20,848 bases of DNA from positions 1-20,848 of the IMG/VR virus record IMGVR_UViG_3300020156_000086. One strand, given 5' to 3'. Positions 15,386 to 20,848 of the stretch are shown here, piece after piece. The notes under the pieces are model-generated. The model worked only from the letters and a program-made list of their open reading frames with translations, searched no databases and was not told where the DNA came from. The first letter of the stretch is position 1. Every line of letters begins with the position of its first letter. The position numbers were made by a program, and so were the translations under genes. Source of the DNA: a virus.

Positions 15386-16291
15386 ATGGCATACCTGATG
15401 AAGCTGACCGCCGAGGGCGCCGCGCTGGTAGCGGCTGCGCAGGCCGGCGGTCCAGCGGTCAGCCTCACGCACCTTGCGGTCGGCGACGGTAACGGCAATC
15501 CGGTCACGCCGCCGACAGGCAACGAGACGGCACTTGTGCGCGAGGTCTACCGCGACCAGATCGCTGCGATCTACGTGAACCCGAGCGACGAGCAGACGTT
15601 CGTCGCCGAAATGACGATCCCGAGCGAGGAAGGCGGCTGGACCGTCCACGAGCTCGGCATCTTCACGGCTGACGGCACGCTGTTCGCGTATGGCAACTAC
15701 CCGCCGGTCTACAAGCCGGTCGCCGAGGAAGGCAGCACGCGCGAGCTCCGGATCCGCGGCAGGATGCGCGTGGCGTCGACCGACGTGATCATGCTGACGA
15801 TCGATGCCTCGATCCTGATCGCAACGCGCGACTGGGTGCTGAGCAACATCACAGCCGCCGCGCTGATCCCTGGCGGTCTGACCGGTCAGCATCTGGCGAA
15901 GGCCAGCAATGCCGACGGCGACTTCGAGTGGGTCGACCCGCTGGCAGCCGTCGAGATCGTCGTCGACGTGATCCAGGAAGTGCAGACGCTCGCGGACGAG
16001 CAAACCGTCGTCAACTTCAGCACCGTGAACACGAACGGCCTGGCCGTCTACATCGAGGGCGTGCGCCTGGTGAGCGGCACGGACTTCACGGCCACGGGCG
16101 CCGCGCAGATCACGCTCGCGAGCAGCTACCCGGGCGGCTACACGCTGCACGCCTACCAGAACGATCCGCTCGATACCGCGGCGTACCTGAAGCCCGAACT
16201 GAATCTTGGCGACATCGACAACCCGCACGCGGCGCGCACCAATCTCGGCGTGGCTGGCCGGGCAAAACTCTATTTCATGGCTCAATCATAG
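15386..16291 (+). CDS. Tail fibre protein, P2 gpH N-terminal type
   Basis: A 301-residue protein. Residues 1-150 match the phage tail-collar/gpH N-terminal domain that fixes a fibre to the baseplate: MKLTAEGAALVAAAQ, VSLTHLAVGDGNGNPVTPPT, ALVREVYRDQI, then EGGWTVHELGIFTADG and the strand RMRVASTDVIMLTIDAS. Residues 175-265 are a beta-rich domain with VNTNGLAVYIEGVRLVSG. The C-terminus (LNLGDIDNPHAARTNLGVA) is the NLxDxxNxxxARxNLGL-like phrase of fibre shafts, but the protein then stops, so no long shaft follows. It may be a short fibre or an adaptor for the next gene products. GAGGA at 15375-15379 is its ribosome-binding site. Confidence 0.85.
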   Translation: MAYLMKLTAEGAALVAAAQAGGPAVSLTHLAVGDGNGNPVTPPTGNETALVREVYRDQIAAIYVNPSDEQTFVAEMTIPSEEGGWTVHELGIFTADGTLFAYGNYPPVYKPVAEEGSTRELRIRGRMRVASTDVIMLTIDASILIATRDWVLSNITAAALIPGGLTGQHLAKASNADGDFEWVDPLAAVEIVVDVIQEVQTLADEQTVVNFSTVNTNGLAVYIEGVRLVSGTDFTATGAAQITLASSYPGGYTLHAYQNDPLDTAAYLKPELNLGDIDNPHAARTNLGVAGRAKLYFMAQS

Positions 16292-16303
16292 GGGCGCAGA
16301 TAA

Positions 16304-16621
16304 ATGGCATCCGGACTACTTGGGCAGTCGGCACTTAGCGCCGCGACCAACACCAGCGTCTACCAGGTCCCGAGCAGCAAGGTGGCGGCGCTCAACATCA
16401 ACGCTGTGAACCGCGGCGCGACGTCGGCGCTCGTCCGCCTGGCGCTCGCCTCAACCACGAGCCCGGGCAACGCCGAGTACATCGAGTACGACGTCGAGGT
16501 TCCGGCGAAAGGCGTGCTCGAGCGCACCGGCATCGTGCTCGACGCCAGCAAGCGCGTGGTCGCCTACGCGAGCACGGCCAACGTCAGCGTTTCGGTTTAC
16601 GGATTCGAGGAGGACGCCTAA
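16304..16621 (+). CDS. Small phage virion protein, probably tail-fibre associated
   Basis: A 105-residue, strand-rich protein: SALSAATNTSVYQVPSSKVA, INAVNRGATSALVRLALAST, AEYIEYDVEVPAKGVLERTG and VAYASTANVSVSVYGFEE. The pattern is that of a compact beta-sandwich such as occurs in small proteins beside tail-fibre genes of several phages, as I recall; a precise function is not known to me. It has AGGGG nine bases upstream. Its TAA overlaps the ATG of the glycine-rich gene (TAATG), so the two are probably made together and may act together. Confidence 0.75.
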   Translation: MASGLLGQSALSAATNTSVYQVPSSKVAALNINAVNRGATSALVRLALASTTSPGNAEYIEYDVEVPAKGVLERTGIVLDASKRVVAYASTANVSVSVYGFEEDA

Positions 16622-17586
16622 TGGGCAGATCACTTACGCCGGCAGCGGCGAACAACTCGCTGCCGGTCTACAGCCTGAACAAAGTTGTGGGCGCCGGTCA
16701 TATCGGCGAGTTCGGCAATGGCCGCTGGAAAGTGTTCTCGGCATCTGGTGCCTGGACCGTTCCCGCTGGCGTCACGCAGGCGCGCGTGCGCTGCATCGGC
16801 GGCGGTGGTGGTGGCCGCAATTCCGGCGCGGGCGGCGGCGGCGGCGAGTATCGGCGCGGCGTGATTTCCGTCACGCCTGGCGACAATCACACGATCACGG
16901 TGGGCGCGGGCGGCACTGGTGGCGCATCGCCGACCGATGGCGGCGACTCATCTTTCGGCAGCACGATCATTGCCAAGGGCGGCAAGGCATCGTCCGGCAC
17001 GGCAACGGCTGCAGGCGGCACCGGTGGCACTGGCGGCGATTTCAATGCGGACGGCGGCGCGAGTGGTGCGGCTGCCGGTTCTGGTGGCGGTGGCGCAGGT
17101 TCTGAGCTGGGCGTCGGCGGCAAGAGCGCGGCATCTGGCGGTTCTGGAGGCGGCGGTATTGCTGGCGATGGAAGCGGAAGCAATGGCGGAAGCCCGTTCG
17201 GCCTTGGGCGTGACTGCATCGGCAGAGACTCCATACATTTAGACCATATAGGCTCCACCAGCGCAGATGTGCCGTTTTCTGTGCGCGAGATATTCAATCC
17301 GCTTAGCGCACTGATCCGGTTTCCGTTTGACGGCTTCACGAGCGGGCAAAATACCATATTGGAATCAGGTGGCGGGACAACAAACAATCACGTGCTCAGC
17401 AATAACGGTGGGGGCGGCCATGGTGGCAGCAGTTCCGGCATGGCTCCAGGTGGCGTGGGCGGCGGCGGTGGCGGTAGCAGTTCGGCTGGAACTGGCGCCG
17501 CTGGCGGAATTGGCGGCGGTGGCGGCGGCAGTAATTCCGGCGGCGGCGCCACCGGCGGCCAGGGCCTTGTGATCATCGAGTGGTAA
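16621..17586 (+). CDS. Glycine-rich tail tip / adhesin-like protein
   Basis: A 321-residue protein of the phage glycine-rich family. Residues 1-55 lead in (NGRWKVFSASGAWTVPAGVT). After the strand ARVRCIGGGGGG come long runs of glycine (about 60-190 and 262-315), broken by VISVTPGDNHTITVGAGG and SSFGSTIIAKGGK. The end, GGQGLVIIEW, is the usual closing strand. Polyglycine sandwiches form the receptor-binding tips of T-even gp38 adhesins, so host recognition is plausible; this comparison is structural, not proven homology. Residues about 196-250 are an abrupt non-glycine insert (RDSIHLDHIGSTSADVPFSV and on) coded by AT-richer DNA, 17206-17370. The G-rich coding strand has several runs of four or five G that could form quadruplexes. 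Confidence 0.8.
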   Translation: MGRSLTPAAANNSLPVYSLNKVVGAGHIGEFGNGRWKVFSASGAWTVPAGVTQARVRCIGGGGGGRNSGAGGGGGEYRRGVISVTPGDNHTITVGAGGTGGASPTDGGDSSFGSTIIAKGGKASSGTATAAGGTGGTGGDFNADGGASGAAAGSGGGGAGSELGVGGKSAASGGSGGGGIAGDGSGSNGGSPFGLGRDCIGRDSIHLDHIGSTSADVPFSVREIFNPLSALIRFPFDGFTSGQNTILESGGGTTNNHVLSNNGGGGHGGSSSGMAPGGVGGGGGGSSSAGTGAAGGIGGGGGGSNSGGGATGGQGLVIIEW

Positions 17587-17605
17587 CGCTGGGAGGCGCC
17601 AATGT

Positions 17606-18361
17606 ATGACGAGAGAAGCCCTGGAAGTCCTGAACACCGCGCACGGCCAATGTCGCCTTTCGGTTACTAGCGCCACCGAACTGAAGCTGTCGCCCTACAA
17701 CGGGCGCAACCTGAACATCGCCGGCCGCGTGGAGCAAATCCCATCGGCCGGCGTCACAATTTCGAACACCGGCCTGGCCGCGTCCACGGTTTATTACGTC
17801 TATGCCTACATGGACGAAGGCGACATGGCGCTGGAGCTTTCCACCACCGGCCACGAAACGCACACCAACGGCGTGGAAGTCAAAGACGGCGACGCATCGC
17901 GCACGCTGGTTAGCATGGTCTACACGACGAACAACACGCCAGGCCAATTTTCGGATGCAGCGCAGTTCAGGTTCCTGCTGAACTGGTACAACCGGCGCCC
18001 CATCACAACCGTTTCGTCGTCAGCTGGCGGCACTGTCAGCAGCACTACGTTCGCGGAAATCACTTCTGCCGCCCGCTGCCACTTTCTTTGCTGGGCGGAT
18101 GAGCCTGTGGACATCCAGGTGGTCGGCACGGTTCTGCCGAACACGATAAACGCCATCGCCGGAACCATCGCTGGAACAGGCGCCGGCACCGGCGGATCGC
18201 TGACCGGGGCGCAGGCTTACACGGCGAACGCGACACTGCCAGCGACGGCGCGCATGCTCGGCGATCTAACCGAAGGCTACCACTACGGCACGGGCTACGG
18301 ACGCGTCACGACAGGCAATGGAGCCTGGACCATCGGCGTGATGGTGACGACGCGCGGCTGA
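17606..18361 (+). CDS. Phage tail-fibre-region structural protein of unknown function
   Basis: A 251-residue protein with no catalytic motif or membrane segment. The first 130 residues look like a beta-rich domain seen in fibre-region proteins of other phages: LSVTSATELKLSPYNGRNLN, AGVTISNTGLAASTVYYVYA and DGDASRTLVSMVYTTN, then FRFLLNWYNRRP. The second half (VSSSAGGTVSSTTFAEITSA to the end) is rich in Ser, Thr, Gly and Ala and probably another beta domain. GGGAGG at 17591-17596 is nine bases before this ATG; another ATG four bases earlier is in a different frame. It is likely a virion component at the tail end; the exact role is not known to me. Confidence 0.75.
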   Translation: MTREALEVLNTAHGQCRLSVTSATELKLSPYNGRNLNIAGRVEQIPSAGVTISNTGLAASTVYYVYAYMDEGDMALELSTTGHETHTNGVEVKDGDASRTLVSMVYTTNNTPGQFSDAAQFRFLLNWYNRRPITTVSSSAGGTVSSTTFAEITSAARCHFLCWADEPVDIQVVGTVLPNTINAIAGTIAGTGAGTGGSLTGAQAYTANATLPATARMLGDLTEGYHYGTGYGRVTTGNGAWTIGVMVTTRG

Positions 18362-18403
18362 AGTGCAAAACGCTTTCCAGCTAGTGCAGAGACCGTCAAG
18401 TGC

Positions 18404-18412
18404 TGGTACAAT
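18404..18412 (+). promoter_or_regulatory. Extended -10-like element before the tail sheath gene
   Basis: TGGTACAAT sits in a 102-base AT-rich gap between the fibre block and the sheath. Transcription would begin near 18420, giving a leader of about 44 bases with a purine-rich ribosome site (GGGGG at 18453-18457). A second weaker TATAGT lies at 18421-18426. No clear -35 is seen, so an activator may be needed. Confidence 0.4.
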
Positions 18413-18463
18413 GCTATCGCTATAGTGTCAAACTAATTGCCTATTACCTTTCGGGGGTGACCA

Positions 18464-20215
18464 ATGCCTGAAACTTTCCTGCATGGCGTCGAGGTAGTCG
18501 AGATTACCGACGGCCCGCGGCCTATTCGGACCGTCCGGTCCGGCATCATCGGATTGATCGGCACCGCGCCCGATAGCCAGCAGGAGGTCAAGGCTTCCCT
18601 GCTGACCGGCGTCGCCGCCGACAACAACGCGCTGACGTTCACCAGCAAGCTCGAGGGCGAGCTGGGCAACAACACCGGGATCCGCTTTGTCGACCCGAAG
18701 GCGAACAGCGCCGCGCTGTCCGTGTCCGTCGTGAACGGCGACATCACAGTGAGCCTGGCAACCGACGCCGACGGCGACATCACGAGCACCGCTGCCGAAG
18801 TCCGCTCCGCGATCATGGCGAAAGCCGAGGCGCATGCACTGGTCAAAGTCGCCAACACGGGCGGCGGTGGCGCAACCGCTACCGCCACGCTGAGCACCAG
18901 CACGATCGGTTCTATTGCCGTGACGAACGGTGGCAGCGGCTACCTGACGCCGCCTGCTGTCGTGATCGCTGGCGGTGGTGGCAGCGGCGCGACAGCTACC
19001 GCAGTTCTGACCGACGGCGTAGTTACGTCCATCACGGTCAACAATCCCGGCACCGGCTACAGTTCGCCGACCGTAACGATCACGCCGCCGACTGGTGGCA
19101 GCAGCGGCGCAGGCGTTGTGTCGGCGTTCCGTCGCCAGTCCCTGGCCGACGGCCTCAACGATGAATTCCCGCTGAACCGTCCGGTGCTCGTCGCTGGCGA
19201 CGCGGCCAAGGCTGCCAAGCTGGGCGAGACCGGCACGCTGCCGGGCGCCATGGACGGCATCTTCGACCAGGTCGGCGCCGTAGTGATCGTCGTGCGCGTG
19301 GCCGAGGGCGAGGACGACGAGGACACGATCACCAACGTGATCGGCGGCATCAACACCGGCGACGACACCTACGAGGGCGTGCACGCCTTCCTTGGCGCCG
19401 AGAGCATCACCGGCTTCTGCCCGCGCATCCTGTGCGCGCCAGGCTTCACCAGCCAGCGCCCGGACGATACCGCGAACGCTGTGGTCGCCGAGCTCGTCGG
19501 CATCGCCGAGCGCCTGCGTGCCGTGATCATTGCTGACGGCCCGAGCACCACGGATGCCGACGCGATCGAGTACCGCGGCGACTGGGGCAGCAAGCGCGTC
19601 TACGTCGTGGATCCGGCCGTCAAGATCCGCAACAGCAACGGCGAGCTCGTGAACGAGCCCGCCAGCGCCCGCGTGGCCGGCCTGATCGCGAAGATGGACA
19701 ACGACCGCGGCTTCTGGTGGTCGCCGTCGAACCAGGTAATCAACGGCATCGTCGGCACGGCTCGCGAGATCGACTTCACGCTGGGCGACCAGAACAGCCG
19801 CGCGAACCTGCTGAATGAGCAGGAGGTCGCGACCATCGTGCGCCAGGACGGCTTCCGCCTCTGGGGCAACCGCACATGCGCCGACGATCCGAAGTTCGCC
19901 TTCCTGTCCGTGGTCCGCACTGCTGACATGATCAATGACAGTATTTTGCGCGCCCATTTGTGGGCGATCGACAGGAACATCACGAGATCGTTTTTGGAAG
20001 ATGTTTCGCAGAGCGTGAATGACTACATCGCGCTTCTAACTGCCGAGGGTGCGATACTGGGCGGGCGCTGCTTTCCGTCGCCAAATCTCAACACGCCGGC
20101 TGCGATCGCTGACGGGAAAGTGTTCTTTGATTTCGAGTTCACGCCCAACTTTCCAGCGGAGCACATTACGTTCAGGTCGAAGATCGTCAACGACTACATC
20201 GAACAAATTCTCTGA
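18464..20215 (+). CDS. Tail sheath protein (P2 gpFI family) with inserted domains
   Basis: A 583-residue contractile sheath protein; P2 FI has 396 residues. The N-terminus [20 protein letters not shown] followed by [10 protein letters not shown] is typical. The conserved core resumes at about 233 ([20 protein letters not shown], then [20 protein letters not shown]) and runs to the C-terminal domain ([38 protein letters not shown]). Between them about 195 residues are inserted. Residues 40-130 are a beta/alpha domain ([20 protein letters not shown]). Residues 133-220 are two copies of a Gly-rich repeat ([19 protein letters not shown] and [18 protein letters not shown]). Such inserts would project from the sheath surface. 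The last 90 or so codons (from about 19930) use ATA, AGA, CTA, TTG and TTT far more than the rest. Confidence 0.95.
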   Translation: MPETFLHGVEVVEITDGPRPIRTVRSGIIGLIGTAPDSQQEVKASLLTGVAADNNALTFTSKLEGELGNNTGIRFVDPKANSAALSVSVVNGDITVSLATDADGDITSTAAEVRSAIMAKAEAHALVKVANTGGGGATATATLSTSTIGSIAVTNGGSGYLTPPAVVIAGGGGSGATATAVLTDGVVTSITVNNPGTGYSSPTVTITPPTGGSSGAGVVSAFRRQSLADGLNDEFPLNRPVLVAGDAAKAAKLGETGTLPGAMDGIFDQVGAVVIVVRVAEGEDDEDTITNVIGGINTGDDTYEGVHAFLGAESITGFCPRILCAPGFTSQRPDDTANAVVAELVGIAERLRAVIIADGPSTTDADAIEYRGDWGSKRVYVVDPAVKIRNSNGELVNEPASARVAGLIAKMDNDRGFWWSPSNQVINGIVGTAREIDFTLGDQNSRANLLNEQEVATIVRQDGFRLWGNRTCADDPKFAFLSVVRTADMINDSILRAHLWAIDRNITRSFLEDVSQSVNDYIALLTAEGAILGGRCFPSPNLNTPAAIADGKVFFDFEFTPNFPAEHITFRSKIVNDYIEQIL

Positions 20216-20848
20216 CTGCTGGACCGCTCGATCAGCCCCGCTTCGGCGGGGCTTTCTTTTTCCGCAAATATCCATTGATGCCCGTAGGCTGTCCGCTGTT
20301 CGCCTCTGCAGCATCTGAGTATCGGCGTGTTTTGCGCCTTTGGCTTTCCCTGCGTAGCGAGCCAAGCGACGGCCTGCATCGCGTGATCAAAGGCGCGCCC
20401 CGTCTCTACGCACTGCACGGATCTTATATTGTGAGCCTTGCGAAACTGCGCGCGGTATTCCGGGGTATCACGAACCGACTTCATCTTCTCGGCCATCATG
20501 CTCTTGAACTTAGGGTCAGCCCAACGGGTTCGTGCCTGGGCGGATCGCTGCTCGCGTCGCTCTACTGTCCACGCCTTCCGCTGCGCATCCGCGCGCGATG
20601 ATCGAAACGCTGAGCAGGATGTTGCTGCGTGATGCCTGGCGCGCACGTCTGGACGCTGGAAGGCTGCGGAGATAGATGCCGATCGTCTCGCTCGCGTCTC
20701 GGCTGACGGAAAATGTCCGCTCATGCCGTCGCCGCCGTCCGTGCCATTGACCAGTGGGCCAAGCCCAAGATCCCGTCGACCATACCGCGCAATAAGCTGG
20801 CGCTCGAGCATAGCTGCCTGCTGGTCGGTCAATCCGTCCTGAGCGATC
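20194..20848 (-). CDS. Homing endonuclease (GIY-YIG/NUMOD type), C-terminal part, runs off the window
   Basis: This minus-strand frame stays open to the window edge, so its 5' end is missing; about 217 residues are visible. The first visible residues ([20 protein letters not shown], then [13 protein letters not shown]) match the last part of a GIY-YIG nuclease domain, including the Glu-containing helix and the NxTDGGxG loop. [16 protein letters not shown] follows and resembles a NUMOD3 DNA-binding motif. The C-terminal [20 protein letters not shown] to [12 protein letters not shown] resembles an IENR1/NUMOD1-like helix-turn-helix module. This is the plan of freestanding phage homing endonucleases. 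The natural end of the family is near the HQW phrase; about 22 further residues run through the terminator hairpin and 22 bases into the sheath gene. It opposes all other genes here and probably sits between sheath and tube genes. An internal TTG (20832) is not the true start. Confidence 0.72.
   Translation of the reverse strand, partial: IAQDGLTDQQAAMLERQLIARYGRRDLGLGPLVNGTDGGDGMSGHFPSAETRARRSASISAAFQRPDVRARHHAATSCSAFRSSRADAQRKAWTVERREQRSAQARTRWADPKFKSMMAEKMKSVRDTPEYRAQFRKAHNIRSVQCVETGRAFDHAMQAVAWLATQGKPKAQNTPILRCCRGEQRTAYGHQWIFAEKESPAEAGLIERSSSQRICSM
20234..20261 (+). terminator. Rho-independent terminator after the sheath gene
   Basis: AGCCCCGC (20234-20241) pairs perfectly with GCGGGGCT (20246-20253) around the very stable UUCG tetraloop, followed by TTCTTTTT (20254-20261). 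It begins 19 bases after the sheath stop. On the opposite strand the same hairpin has no T-tract after it and lies inside the end of the endonuclease reading frame. Confidence 0.92.

Noticed and set aside
16799-17545. Tandem GGC/GGT repeats as a DNA repeat element or CRISPR-like array
   Set aside because: The repetition is explained by polyglycine coding; units are irregular, with no fixed repeat and spacer.
13493-18361. Diversity-generating retroelement acting on the fibre genes
   Set aside because: No reverse transcriptase or template repeat is visible in the window, and I found no adenine-variable copy at a fibre gene end.
18428-19957. Long open frame on the minus strand opposite the sheath gene
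   Set aside because: Shadow of the sheath gene; low-complexity Ala/Arg/Val translation with no recognisable domain.
19943-19966. Hairpin CGCCCA-TTTG-TGGGCG inside the sheath gene
   Set aside because: A 6-bp stem without a T-tract inside conserved coding sequence; may be chance, though it lies in the AT-rich sheath end.
20275-20601. Plus-strand open frame at the right end
   Set aside because: Shadow of the minus-strand endonuclease gene, which has recognisable GIY-YIG/NUMOD-type phrases.
1-20848. tRNA, rRNA, integrase, attachment site or bacterial flank
   Set aside because: I looked for cloverleaf-type sequences, recombinase motifs and direct repeats at the edges and saw none; prophage state cannot be judged.

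Overview
The window is the late structural region of a tailed bacteriophage or prophage with a contractile tail (myovirus morphology). The DNA is GC-rich, roughly low-to-mid 60s % by eye. Genes are tightly packed on the + strand, with 1-14 bp start/stop overlaps and Shine-Dalgarno sequences of the GGAGG type. This suggests a GC-rich proteobacterial host, perhaps a beta- or gammaproteobacterium, but nothing here fixes the host. No integrase, lysis, replication or bacterial gene is visible, so I cannot tell a free phage from a prophage.

Layout. Bases 1-193 are a leader with two promoter-like elements. Bases 194-4258 carry a ParB-like/DNA methyltransferase fusion, then the small (Nu1-like) and large (GpA-like) terminase subunits, chained by 13-14 bp overlaps. 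Bases 4259-4501 are non-coding and hold two strong inverted repeats and a promoter-like element. Bases 4502-9444 are a lambda-type head module: gpW-like joiner, portal, S49 protease with a probable internal scaffold start, decoration protein D and major capsid protein E. A strong intrinsic terminator with a GNRA tetraloop (9489-9513) follows. Bases 9537-11012 hold connector genes (FI-position protein, FII-like joiner, probable tail terminator). Bases 11009-13489 are a P2-type baseplate block in the order V, W, J, I. Bases 13493-18361 are an adhesin block: S74-chaperone tail fibre, P2 gpH-like fibre, a small beta-rich protein, a glycine-rich tip-like protein and a fibre-associated protein. Bases 18464-20215 encode the tail sheath, which carries two inserted domains. 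A bidirectional-looking terminator follows. A minus-strand gene fragment, the C-terminal part of a GIY-YIG/NUMOD-type homing endonuclease, runs off the right edge.

How it works together. The terminase would load DNA through the portal into a head built by E and D on a scaffold that the S49 protease removes. W, FII and the tail terminator would join the head to a sheathed tail. V, W, J and I would form the baseplate and spike, and the five downstream genes would decide which host surface is recognised. The methyltransferase probably modifies phage DNA, perhaps as protection against host restriction; this is inferred.

No wholly new system is evident. The points most worth a second look are: a set of extended -10-like motifs (TGnTAnnATC) spread through the late genes, two of them lying in rare-codon pockets inside coding sequence and sharing a longer 25-27 bp element; the endonuclease fragment beside a compositionally odd end of the sheath gene, as expected from homing with co-conversion; the structured non-coding stretch between the terminase and head genes; and the inserted surface domains in the sheath and the glycine-rich protein.
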